In this document: piece by piece, positions 27,042 to 36,677 of the stretch
Position numbering within the stretch: the stretch's first letter is position 1
Layout of the letters: each line of letters begins with the position of its first letter
Origin: Poecilobothrus nobilitatus
Lineage: Eukaryota; Arthropoda; Insecta; Diptera; Dolichopodidae
Direction: 5' to 3'
DNA: 64,000 nucleotides
Assembly (NCBI GenBank): GCA_947095535.1
Contig: OX352772.1
Span: 102,130,641-102,194,640, forward strand
Position numbers and translations under genes: made by a program
Notes under the pieces: model-generated
Database searches by the model: none
Told to the model about the DNA's origin: nothing
The model's input: the letters and a program-made list of their open reading frames with translations, nothing else

Positions 27042-30000
27042 TTAAATAGTATTGACATTAATATTTTTGTGTCCCCATGAGTAAGTTTTTACATTATCAG
27101 GCAAAATATACTTCTTATCATCTAAATAACTTAAAGCTATTTTATTTAGTTCCTGCGTATAAATTGTATGTAATTTAGATTTGAAAACCTGCATATTTCT
27201 ATACAATATTTTTTTATTTTTCAAGCAATTTCTATAATCATCTATATCTAAATTATCTATCACAAACTTCTTAACACCTTTAGATTTCTTGATAGTATCA
27301 TTTGTGAGCGTCTTTATAGAATACATTTTAGAACGCAAGCCTATAAATTCTGTAATAATTTTTCCGCTCATTTCATCTTTAAACATTCCTAAAACTTTTT
27401 TATTTACAGAAGGAAAATTGTATGGATTATTTATCTCATAATCTGAGGTATCAAAATATTTATTAAGGTCGGGTCTTATTGTCTTATAAAAATCTTCGGT
27501 TTGTATAGTATATACAAAACTATCGGTATCCATATAATTTAGTTGAGCATTGCTTTGAAATTTTGATTTTATGTAATCATAATGAAAATTATACATTAGA
27601 ACTTTTGATAATTCTAATATGCAAAATCCTGCATAAATTGGTTTATTATAAAATATTTTAGTTTTTTCTAATTCTATTGCTATCAAATTATTTGTAAATA
27701 CTGTTAAACTATGAAAATTAGGTTTAGCCATATAAGCTCTCGCTCCTAAATGTCTATATTTATTTTCCCAACTATCTACTATTTTAATTTCCCTATATTT
27801 TTCTACATTTTCCATCGTCTTGCCATAAACTGCATTATTTTGTTTTTTGAAAAATTTTTTGTCAAAATCATTTTTAGCATTTTGTCTATGGAAAGTATTT
27901 AGATCAATATATTTTTTAAGCCAATCAGATTGTTCAAATTCTAAAATCCTATGAATTTTGCGTAGTATTAACCCATTTTTCAGGCATTGCTTAAGATTTT
28001 TATAATGGATAACATATTTTGATTTATTTTCTAATGTTGTTAGTAATTTGCAAAGTTTTTTATTGGGAAGGGTTTCTTTTTTTGAGCAAAATGGTAAGTC
28101 GTTATGCAATTCATGCAAATAATCGGGATATTCTAAATCAACTTCTAAAATATTCCCAAGTGATGAATTGTCTGAAATATTATTAACATCGTAATTGGTT
28201 ACCAATGAATTTTCAATCCATTTAAAATTTTTATATGGTAGGTACTGTGACATAGCATAACCGTACAAATTTACGGCATCTAAATATATAATATATTGTG
28301 CTGGCTGTTCGGAATCAAATTTTTCTTTCATATATTTATTGTTTGCAAGAGAATGACGTAAAGAACATTGGCTAATACCTCCGCGCATTCCCTTTTTAAT
28401 AAAATTAAACATATTAATATCAGTAAATAGTTCCAATTCTATATTGGTATATTTGAGCATTGCTTGCCAAGAAAGACCCGGTGCTGTATAAAAATTAGCT
28501 GGATCTAAATCGTAGACAGTTTTACATATATCACGAAAACTTTCAAAAACGTCGGTCAATATTAACACGTCAGTTTTTAAATATATTTTTAAATAATCTA
28601 ACATATTTTTACATTTAAATGTTTGCCATACTAAAAGGGCATGATTATAATCAGCATCTGAACATAGCGTTTTTGTCAGCTGATTATAGAAAGCAATCTG
28701 AGGAGGTAAAGATTCATGCAATTTTGACCAGTCATCTAAATATTCATAAGGAAATACACCTTTTTTTGTAATTAAATTTGAATTATCTGCAAAATATTGT
28801 TTAACATGTAATTTTTTCCTAATGTCTAAATTAGTAAATAAACTATCAAGGCTCTCATCCATAAAACGAAAGCTATCAAGAAATCTGATTGAAAAACTAG
28901 CACCTTCTTCTATTAAGAATATTGTCTTAGAAAGAGAAATATATTTTTCTTTATTTAATGGTATTATATTTATATTACCACTTGTATAATTAAGAGCTTT
29001 GAATAATAAATGGCAATCATAGCCTGAAAAATTGTGAAAAAATACCGGGAAAAAATTCGGTTTTTTAAAATGTAAATTGCATACATGATGGGCAGGGCCC
29101 CTATAATTGCCGCTAAAGTGGCAATGATCTCTTATTCTATTTTCTAAATCTAAATTCTTACCGCAAATATGACAAATTTCATCTGTGAGCTGCCTCAGTT
29201 CTTCATCTAATGTTAATGGTTTCATGGGGATTGTTTTTAAATAATATGCTTTGAATAAGTCCTTACAAGTCTGAACTAATGATAAAATAAACTCCTTTGC
29301 ACAGTTTAATCCTACACATTCTACATATTTGTTTAATTTGTCATCGAATGAGCATTTTATAAAATATCCGAATGCAACTGCTACATGTTCCTTAATGTTG
29401 TTGGTTGATGATTGATCGGGATTAGGAGCACATGTTGATATCGATTTTAAAATACTCTCACAATCTGCATATATCACAAATGGTGCTTTCATTTGCAGTT
29501 GATAATTTGTATATTTTAAAATATTGCTATTTTCATCTGGTAATTTGCTGACAATTTTACCACATTCATCTTTGTGAATTTCCAAGTTTGAAATATTGGT
29601 GAAATGCTGCAAACAACTATTGCAAATAAAAATTCTGCTTTTATGCGATGTTAAAGATGTTCGGATTAATCTCGATAAGTCTTTTATGTAAACAAAATGG
29701 TAAACATTAGCCTCTTCAATTAATAGCAAATTAATGTGGTATTGCTTTTCTTTTTTCGTTAAATAATATGGACCAATTACTTGATATTTATAATCTTTAT
29801 TTAAGTCGAGCCCAAAAATGTTCACGCTTATATCAATATTGATTTTCTCAAACTCTGAGATTTTATCAATTTTTATTGGAAACAATATATTACCAAATTT
29901 CAAAATTTTCCCATTATTTAAATTTATACTGGATGCTGATATATCATTTATATTGTAAGAAGACGGATTCCACGGCATAGAAGAAACCGGCTTCAAAGCA

Positions 30001-30713
30001 GAAATCAATGCCCATTTGAAGCAGAATTCATCTTCGTTGTGTAGGTTAATACAGGCTTTCTTTTTTTCCACAGATTTAGGAAGTTTAACATATGTAGATC
30101 CTCTTATGGGTTGATACTTATTTATGTTTATTTCCACTCCAACAATTCGTATTAATGCCCATCCGCTATCTTTCTCTTGAAACTCCTCACTTTTCTTAGT
30201 TATAAATTCAACTGCATCATCATAAGCAGGATTTATATCTTCATCGTTTATAATTATCCTCATTTTTGTTTGAAAAGATTTTATGCTTAATTGTAAATCA
30301 TCTTCATCATTAGCAGAAATTTTAATATATTCAGCAAAAAATTCAACATTCATTTTAAAGCTTTGATGATTTAGTATTGATCTCTGAAGAACGGCTACAA
30401 AATCATCTTTAATATTCTTTAAAAATTCTCTTGGATTAATCAGTTCTTCATTAACATTATCAATTAAAAATGTTTGAATCCTATTTTGAAAAGATTGATT
30501 TATCATTCTCAAGTGTGGCTGCAATTTTTCAGCTGCATTGGTTTTATGCATATTTGTTCTCAAATGATGACTCCAATTTGATGTTAAGATATCACATTTC
30601 GTGCAATATTTATGCGCTTTCATGTGACGCTGCAAATTAAATTTATTTGAGAATTCTTTCTTGCAAACACTACAATTAAATTCGCACTTTATTCTTTTAA
30701 CATCCATTTTCAA
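27042..30713 (-). CDS. polB: Protein-primed DNA polymerase B (Polinton polB)
   Basis: Intact 1,223-aa frame, the length of full Polinton polymerases. The N-terminus has a C2H2 zinc finger (CSVCKKEF...LQRHMKAH, residues 14-34) and a second Cys/His pair. Exonuclease motifs: YADCESIL (~414), FHNFSGYDCH (~562) and YLKTDVLILTDVFE (~717). Polymerase motifs: A, LDAVNLYGYAMSQYLP (~814); B, KKQNNAVYGKTMENV (~961); C, YMDTDSFVY (~1061). A zinc-binding HNH-like region, CHICGKNL...RDHCHFSGNYRG, lies near 520. The enzyme would copy the element from its ends using a protein primer. A TATATAAAA sequence ~27 bases upstream (30738-30746, minus strand) could be its promoter. Confidence 0.95.
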   Translation of the reverse strand: MKMDVKRIKCEFNCSVCKKEFSNKFNLQRHMKAHKYCTKCDILTSNWSHHLRTNMHKTNAAEKLQPHLRMINQSFQNRIQTFLIDNVNEELINPREFLKNIKDDFVAVLQRSILNHQSFKMNVEFFAEYIKISANDEDDLQLSIKSFQTKMRIIINDEDINPAYDDAVEFITKKSEEFQEKDSGWALIRIVGVEININKYQPIRGSTYVKLPKSVEKKKACINLHNEDEFCFKWALISALKPVSSMPWNPSSYNINDISASSINLNNGKILKFGNILFPIKIDKISEFEKINIDISVNIFGLDLNKDYKYQVIGPYYLTKKEKQYHINLLLIEEANVYHFVYIKDLSRLIRTSLTSHKSRIFICNSCLQHFTNISNLEIHKDECGKIVSKLPDENSNILKYTNYQLQMKAPFVIYADCESILKSISTCAPNPDQSSTNNIKEHVAVAFGYFIKCSFDDKLNKYVECVGLNCAKEFILSLVQTCKDLFKAYYLKTIPMKPLTLDEELRQLTDEICHICGKNLDLENRIRDHCHFSGNYRGPAHHVCNLHFKKPNFFPVFFHNFSGYDCHLLFKALNYTSGNINIIPLNKEKYISLSKTIFLIEEGASFSIRFLDSFRFMDESLDSLFTNLDIRKKLHVKQYFADNSNLITKKGVFPYEYLDDWSKLHESLPPQIAFYNQLTKTLCSDADYNHALLVWQTFKCKNMLDYLKIYLKTDVLILTDVFESFRDICKTVYDLDPANFYTAPGLSWQAMLKYTNIELELFTDINMFNFIKKGMRGGISQCSLRHSLANNKYMKEKFDSEQPAQYIIYLDAVNLYGYAMSQYLPYKNFKWIENSLVTNYDVNNISDNSSLGNILEVDLEYPDYLHELHNDLPFCSKKETLPNKKLCKLLTTLENKSKYVIHYKNLKQCLKNGLILRKIHRILEFEQSDWLKKYIDLNTFHRQNAKNDFDKKFFKKQNNAVYGKTMENVEKYREIKIVDSWENKYRHLGARAYMAKPNFHSLTVFTNNLIAIELEKTKIFYNKPIYAGFCILELSKVLMYNFHYDYIKSKFQSNAQLNYMDTDSFVYTIQTEDFYKTIRPDLNKYFDTSDYEINNPYNFPSVNKKVLGMFKDEMSGKIITEFIGLRSKMYSIKTLTNDTIKKSKGVKKFVIDNLDIDDYRNCLKNKKILYRNMQVFKSKLHTIYTQELNKIALSYLDDKKYILPDNVKTYSWGHKNINVNTI

Positions 30714-30948
30714 TTTATTTTGCTTTTAAATTATTTTATTTTATATATGTAATTGCACCTTCAAGTTTAAAAACTTAATAATTGCAAAATTTAATTTTCT
30801 CTGTTTTGAATACTCTATTATCAATCTTATTATTTCTTAATTATAAATAAAAACCAAAACAAAATTTTCGGATTTCTTTGAATTAAAATCTTTTAAATTT
30901 TATAATCTCTTATCAGCATTACCAAAAGGTTTTTAGTTTGTTAGAAAC

Positions 30949-31599
30949 GTTAAAAAAATTTTTTTGTTGTGTTTTTCTTTTTATTTGTTCTTTTTTTCTT
31001 ATCATACATTGTTTTGCCGACGGCATTTGTTTTCATATATAAAAAAATAAAATTTTTTAGTTTTTAAAAAATTTTTCTAATATATAGGTAATTTATTTTT
31101 TCTTTTCTTCTTTAATATTTAAAACAAAACGGAATCCCCGTAACGTCATTTCAGTTTTCAGTTTAAGAAAATTGCCACCGCAACAGCCACTGTCCACCAC
31201 CACCTCCACCGATCTAGGTGTTTCAATATCAACGACACACACACACGATCGTTGAAAGATCTTTCAAATTGTTAACTCGCTTCATACTCGTTTCAATTCA
31301 ATCCAAAGTCACAAACATAATAACCTCTTTTCTAATATAAAAACTATCAAAGACACAATGTACTAAAATTACTTTTTAACTCGCTTCAATCCAAACCAAA
31401 GTCACAAACCTACCAACCTCATTTATAAAATAAAAATATCAAAGACACAATCTACTCAAATTCCTCATTCTACACTACCGACATCTGACGCTTTTTCATT
31501 GAACCCTCTAGCTTAGACAATTTTCTACCATTTAAAATACATACCAAAGACATTTTTCCTCATCGCTCCATATATCCGCAACCCCATATCCTAACTACT
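30949..31599. repeat. Polinton right terminal inverted repeat (~651 bp)
   Basis: Reverse complement of 15948-16599 with few differences; ends CCTAACTACT at 31599. It carries the mirror copies of the subterminal repeats (31285-31455) and the palindrome TTGAAAGATCTTTCAA at 31252-31267. The near-identity of the two TIRs is consistent with recent insertion or with replication-linked homogenisation. Confidence 0.95.
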
Positions 31600-31605
31600 T
31601 GCACT
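31600..31605. repeat. Right target-site duplication TGCACT
   Basis: Second copy of the 6-bp target duplication. The non-LTR ORF2 sequence resumes directly after it, in register with 46802 of unit 2. Confidence 0.95.
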
Positions 31606-31907
31606 TCTTGATTTGTTATGAGACGAGTGTTTGTTTTTATGTTTTCATTAGTCATATTGTGTATTTAAAGTATTTGTGTTACATATTGTTGGTCAATGAA
31701 TTTTAAAATATTATATTTTTGATGTATAGTATTAGTTGAGGTTCGTCGATCATGATATTTGTAATGCGGTTATATTTCTCAAAAATGTGTTTCCCCAGAT
31801 ACCAACACCATATGTTATTATACTGTAAAACAGCATGTGAAACACTGATATTTTGTTGTTGTACGGTACTCTGTAACAGATTCTCCTAAAGATTCCAGCT
31901 GTTCTCC

Positions 31908-33582
31908 TTAGCTTTTCATTAGTTCAGCGTCATGCAGATTCCAATTAAGATTTTCATCAATAATAACTGCGAGATATTTATAGTTATTACTTTTTTCTAT
32001 ACTAACACCATTATATTCAGCAGAAACATTAGTACCTTTGCTTTTCAGAAGCATAAATTTAGTTTTATACACATTTACAGTTAACTTATGTTTGCACATT
32101 CATTTATGTATTATGCCCATGTCTTGGTTTACAGAATTTTCGAGATTTGCTAAGCTGTCTTCACTGTACACTATGGCAATATCATCAGCATTTAGAAATG
32201 ATTTACCATGAACATTTAATCTTCCAAAACTATTCATATAACATGTGAACAACACTGTTTAACATGTGAACAACAATTTTTAAACCAATTGTATTCGTTA
32301 CCAACTACTCCTAATCCAAGTAGGATTTTTAGTAGAATTTTTCTATCTACAGTATCAAATACCTTGGTTAGGTCAAAGAATACAATACAGATTTTTTTAT
32401 TACTGCTAATCATACTTTGAATATATGCAACGAGATCAAATAAAGCGGCAACTATTTTTCAGATAGTTGCATATTAATATAGGTCTCAATTATTTTGCTA
32501 AAAAAGGAAGCAATAGAAATTGGTCGAAAATTATTAATATCAGTTCTAACTTCCGTTTTTTTGTAAATAGGTACCACTTTGTTTATTTTGAAGCCGTCTG
32601 GCATTTTACAATCTTTTATTGATGCGTTTATCAGATTCTTAGTCGACTCAGCTAACTTGTATTTAAAGGTTTTAAGTATTGAGATTTATCAACTACTTAT
32701 CAACAATATATCTACTACTTGTTTACTGATCCCATCGACATCACTAGCCAATGTGTCAAATTGGCAGTTTGTTATCTGACTTTTTAATTTGTTGACATAT
32801 AATAATTTTTTATTGTACACATATGCTGTTTTGTTTATAAATTTGTAATCTTCCATCTCAAGTAGTATCATATCTGATAAATCAGTAGGTAAGTAAGTAA
32901 TTAACAATTTCTTATCAATACTATTTTTTAGGACATGATCTAAACACGAAGCTGAACTTGGCCTGGTAACATATTTATCACAGAAAAAGAAACCGGATGA
33001 TTCAACTATATTCCGATATTCACATACCTTTCTATCATCAGGAGGTCTAAGATTTAAATTAAAATCACCCACAACTATAGCGTTTTTCCCACTCATGTCT
33101 TCCAGAAGTGGCTCAAAACACTTGAAATTTTTTTGTAATTCTGGATTACTATTATCGGGTGCTCTATATATTAGTGTAACAGCGGTAGTAATTGTTTTGG
33201 TCTTAATTGAAATCATGCTACTACACTCGTCACAGAAAGTATTTATGGTTTCAAAGATTATTGAATTATGAACAAAAGCTGCAACATCTCCTAATTTTCT
33301 GTTTTTGCGGCAAGAAACTATTTTATCGTAATGTGGAATATTTACTAAAACGATCTCCTCATTAAGTGTCCATGATTCAGTGAACAAAATTAAGTGAATA
33401 TTTGTGTTTAAATTATCAAGTATGGCTTTTATTTCATTGAATTTGTATTTAGGGCTTCTATCATTTAAACATATCATTTTTAGAGAATTTGTGTTTACAA
33501 AATGAATACAATTTACATCATCTATATTTTTAATAGGGGTATTCAAAGGTAATGTATTGTAATCTAAATTATTATTGAACAT
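31908..33582 (-). pseudogene. Non-LTR ORF2 (EN-RT), broken (unit 1)
   Basis: The ATG at 33582 opens a 297-codon endonuclease frame: IHFVNTNSLKMICLNDRS, LILFTESWTLNEEIVLVNI, AFVHNSIIFETI, NAIVVGDFNLNLRPPDD and LDHVLKNS follow the APE-endonuclease order (missing parts of the last motif). RT motifs follow in other frames: NNFRPISIASFFSKIIE near 32530, CIVFFDLTKVFDTVDRKILL near 32360, ADDIAIVYSEDS near 32170 and LTVNVYKTKFMLLKSKG near 32050. Stops and frameshifts prevent full translation. The C-terminus lies beyond the Polinton (15746-15946). Confidence 0.7.
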
Positions 33583-33791
33583 TAAATTTTTCTAAGTTTT
33601 TATTTGATAAAAGTCTTTTTTTTTTTGAGTTTTCATTTTGTTTTACAAGTACCTTACCCTCTTCCACCCATACGTACTTAGATATATTTTGCTCTTTCAG
33701 ATAACTTGCTTTTTTATGTAATAAGCTAAAATATCGTGTTAAGTGATTATTAATAAAAATTATTTTTTTTGGTGTTTGTGAAAAAATCTCG

Positions 33792-34301
33792 TTAAAGTTT
33801 AATATTTTTACTCTTTGCTACAATTATCTTTCTCTTTGTTTCAATGTCTTTAAATTTAACAAATAATTTAGGTGGTTCACCTGAGTTTTTTGATGTTTTA
33901 GTAGCTGTAAAGGCATGCTGTACCTGATCCGTTTCTATGCTTATATCTAGTTCCGCTATGACCTTTTGAATAGCATTCACAGGATTTACATCTGAAATAT
34001 TTCCTACGCCGGAAAACTCAATGTATTTGTTATATTTCCGTTGTTTAATCAATTCTATTTCAATTTTATTGCATTCGTTTTGATCTTTTAGAATAGCAAT
34101 TTTATTCGTAAGTTGAACATTCTCTTCTATGAGTGCATCTAGGATTTCTTTAAACTCTTTAATATCATTTTTAATCTGACCAAATGCATTGTCATGAATT
34201 GACTGCTTATTTATAATTTCACCGAGCTTTACTAGTATATCAGACCCAACCGTATTAGAAGTTATATCCTGTGTTGAGTTTGACTTACTGTCAAACTTCA
34301 T
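33792..34301 (-). CDS. Non-LTR ORF1 protein with coiled coil (unit 1)
   Basis: Intact 169-aa frame (start at 34301, MKFDSKSNSTQDITSN). Residues ~40-95 form a coiled coil (IKEFKEILDALIEENVQLTN). They are followed by YIEFSGVGNISD, NAIQKVIAELDISIETDQVQ and PPKLFVKFKDIETKRKIIVA, the layout of the RRM-like region of many non-LTR ORF1 proteins. It would coat element RNA. It differs from the unit 2 copy (49009-49518) by a single residue near the start (D/G at position 4), showing how similar the units are. Confidence 0.65.
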   Translation of the reverse strand: MKFDSKSNSTQDITSNTVGSDILVKLGEIINKQSIHDNAFGQIKNDIKEFKEILDALIEENVQLTNKIAILKDQNECNKIEIELIKQRKYNKYIEFSGVGNISDVNPVNAIQKVIAELDISIETDQVQHAFTATKTSKNSGEPPKLFVKFKDIETKRKIIVAKSKNIKL

Positions 34302-34319
34302 CAGTTGGATGATTTCTCC

Positions 34320-34740
34320 ACACTATTCTGTGAAAATCACGATGTTCTGGCTTCAACCATGTCTGTCGGTACATTTTTTCAATATCGCCAGTAATTGCAA
34401 AATTTATATTTTCTCCACCGCATTAAGATATCGTAAATAGATTCTTGTATGGTTTGGCCAGTTAATAGAAAATCATTCAGCAATTTTCCAAATGGTGATG
34501 TGGCAGATGCATCATAAACTACTCTAGTTTTGGTCGTTGTACTGCTGGCCTTCAATACAGCATGATGTGGAATATAGTAATTGACCTTGTTAATTTCATT
34601 TAGTGGTACTTCTTTAATATGCTCTAACTGAATACATTCATCTATAACTTTGTTATAATCATCCTTTAACTCAGAATTTAATTTAAACCTGTTAATTTTT
34701 AAACCGCCAGATTTTGCAAAACAGCCCTTTGAGACATGAC
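34320..34740 (-). pseudogene. BEL/Pao RT N-terminal part (unit 1)
   Basis: Minus-strand coding IEKMYRQTWLKPEHRDFHRI (34380-34320), ILMRWRKYKF, GKLLNDFLLTGQTIQES, TRVVYDASATSPFG and YIPHHAVLKASSTTTKTRV gives the fingers/palm start of a BEL-family RT in reading order up to the non-LTR insertion. Compared with unit 2, unit 1 has lost about 820 bp at 34690-34705, removing the protease region (49925-50740 in unit 2), so gag zinc knuckles now run directly into RT. Confidence 0.7.
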
Positions 34741-35769
34741 CATATCGTAGGCAATTAAAACATAATTTATGTTTTAACACTAAAGATCGTTTTTGTTGAA
34801 TATTGAAATTTCTTACATTTAAAACGCCGATGCGTATCGTTGCACATGATACAATGTGATCTTCCTTCAATGTTGACAGCATGTACATGAGTTTTATTTA
34901 ATGTCTTCATACTGCTCATACCTTCTATAGATCTAAATAGTTGTTCCAAAAATATTATTAATTGCGCTAAAGTTGGAAACTCTGTACAAGAACATAGGCC
35001 CTCTTCCCATTTTTTCTGGCTTCTATATCTAATTTTTGGGACAGAATGTGGACCAATATAGATTCCCAGGATTCTGTTAATTGCCCTAACCCTTTAATTC
35101 CTACTAACGATTCGGTTGTAGCGTCAAGTAACCCCTTATAGCTGTGAGTATTTTCAGCTTTAGTAATTGGAGCAGATATTGCATGCAAATGCGATGATAG
35201 AATAATTCGTTTATTCACAAATCGGTTTATTAACAGCTCAACCCAAGCTGTTTTATAATTTTCTTCACTTTCTGAAAAATGTTTTTTAGATTGCTTGCTT
35301 CGTCAGTAAGTACAGATTTGAGATATTGCATTTTTTGAACATTGTAAATCTCGTTGCCATCAAATCTAGGAATCTTTATTCTTTCTATTTGAAAGTTATC
35401 CTTGATGACGATTCTTGTGGATTGAGACTCTTCTCCAGCTGGCGTGGATGGTCTTGCTGTCAGTTTTAGTTTTTGTTCCTTATATCGATTAATGAACCCT
35501 TTAAATTTGGTTATTAAGTCTAAGGAAAGTTCTTCTGCTTCTTCATAGCTTTCTTTATATTCCTTGAGTAAGGTATTGTGAGCTTTTCCCCCCAGTACTT
35601 CTGGATGCTTCTCATCACAACGTCTCCATATGCTGTGAACACGTTCCAGACGACTTTCAAAGTATTCCAATGAATGTCTGTCCTTGCTATCTTTCTTGTA
35701 ATTTCTGTTGACTCTAAAAAGCTCTTCCAAATTAGCCCTTTGAATTTCTTCACAAGAAAGAGTAGTCAT
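34741..35769 (-). pseudogene. BEL/Pao gag with zinc knuckles (unit 1)
   Basis: Starts MTTLSCEEIQRANLEELFRV at 35769; a 179-codon frame with IERIKIPRFDGNEIYNVQK, then a frame change near 35240. Later frames hold LSSHLHAISAPITKAENTH, LGQLTESWESILVHILSQKL and the Cys/His part (HCIMCNDTHRRFKCKKFQ; LCFNCLRYGHVSKGCFAKS), the CCHC knuckles of BEL Gag. The order of matrix/capsid-like and knuckle regions is normal for BEL/Pao. Several frameshifts make it non-functional. Confidence 0.75.
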
Positions 35770-35836
35770 TGTTTTTTTTATGTTGATATAATCGGCTTGT
35801 CCAATTATCTTTTGATCATTTATGGTTAAATGATGC

Positions 35837-35850
35837 GGCTCAAAGGACCA
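35837..35850 (-). other. Candidate BEL primer-binding site (unit 1)
   Basis: Minus strand TGGTCCTTTGAGCC, one base different from the site at 4257-4270, 68 bases before the gag ATG at 35769. Confidence 0.35.
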
Positions 35851-36209
35851 ATGTTTTGTTTGTTGATAAACTGTTTATTTTGTTCTGTCTAATTATTATA
35901 AATTTACATCTTTCTATATAAATTAAATACTAAAATCAGCATTAATTACACCTTCAATATCGTTACAAATTTAGTATAATTGTTTTTCGTATTATAAACT
36001 TGAAATATTTTTATACTGACCTACATTACTTTAAATCCACATTAAAATTTTACAACAACAGTTTACATTACATACATTTGATATAACATAAGTTAATTTA
36101 CTTAATACAATATTGTATTTCATTTAAACATTTAATTTTATGCATAAAAATGCAGCGTCAGCGAAAACCATTGCATAACGTTTAATTGTTAAAGAAATTT
36201 TACTTATTA

Positions 36210-36677
36210 CTAAATATGGTAAATTTTAAATCGTGACTTACATTGACTAAAGTATTCTGAACAGCCATATTTTATATTATAGTCAAATAACATAAAATAA
36301 CTACTAAATTTTAAGTATGTACCTTCCTTTAAGAGTTCTGATTTCATTTCATTACATATGACGCTACAAACATATGGTATAGTTTCTGATAGAAAAGCTA
36401 GCGATAAACGTGTTTGATATTCTAAACTTCTAAAGGTTTCTTCTGTCGTCAAGAATCGGAAAACCGCTGTTAAGGTGTCCTCTTGCGAAGTATCTAGTCT
36501 CATTGTTCTATTTCGCTTAGTAATTGTTTTTGTATATGTATATTCTAAAATTTTAAGAAGCACGTTTCGTTCATGAGGATATAACGGGGGTACCCATCTT
36601 TGTCTTCCAATCTAAGTTCTTCAGTTAAAAATTTAAAAGAACTTTTAAAGTCTCTTCGCATTCGCCAAGACTTGACC
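36210..36677 (-). pseudogene. PIF/Harbinger transposase fragment (end of unit 1)
   Basis: Same content as 4630-5107: WRMRRDF, LRLEDKDGYPRY, RFLTTEETFRSLEYQTRLSL and SETIPYVCSVICNEMK in order. A one-base loss near 36555 separates the first part from the 117-codon frame that follows. The N-terminal coding is again cut at the unit junction (36677). Confidence 0.65.

Larger units (their letters stand above)
15948..31599. mobile_element. Near-complete Polinton/Maverick (15,652 bp)
   Basis: Termini are AGTAGTTAGG...CCTAACTACT: long inverted repeats beginning AG and ending CT, with 6-bp target duplications. It carries protein-primed DNA polymerase B, packaging ATPase, adenain-like protease, penton, double-jelly-roll major capsid protein (frameshifted), a PLA2-domain minor protein and several accessory genes. 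All frames except the major capsid protein, and the protease start, look intact. No integrase gene was found in any frame. It lies inside the ORF2 end of a non-LTR element in tandem unit 1. The intact frames and nearly identical TIRs indicate a young insertion. Elements of this kind are also discussed as adintoviruses. Confidence 0.95.
31606..34301 (-). mobile_element. CR1/jockey-like non-LTR element, main part (unit 1)
   Basis: The 5' and central part of the element interrupted by the Polinton: ORF1 (34301-33792), ORF2 endonuclease (33582-32689) and RT fragments down to 31900. It is inserted in the BEL RT gene; BEL coding ends at about 34302-34320 and resumes at 15454. Compared with unit 2 (46310-49518), unit 1 lacks about 30 bases around 31760 and differs by scattered substitutions. 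The clade is uncertain: the coiled-coil ORF1, EN and RT with an (N/Y)ADD motif, and absence of RNase H, fit CR1/L2/jockey-type elements. Confidence 0.75.
5099..36677. repeat. Tandem unit 1 (contains the complete Polinton)
   Basis: Begins with AAAGGTTGTAAAACC just after the Harbinger fragment and ends at the identical junction 36677/36678. Contents in order: non-coding DNA with a THAP-like relic, an I-clade element, BEL pol 3' part, the 3' end of a CR1/jockey-like element, the Polinton, the rest of that non-LTR element, BEL RT start and gag, and a Harbinger fragment. Without the Polinton and its duplicated target, unit 1 is about 15.9 kb against 16.0 kb for unit 2; small differences are deletions private to each copy. 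Confidence 0.85.
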
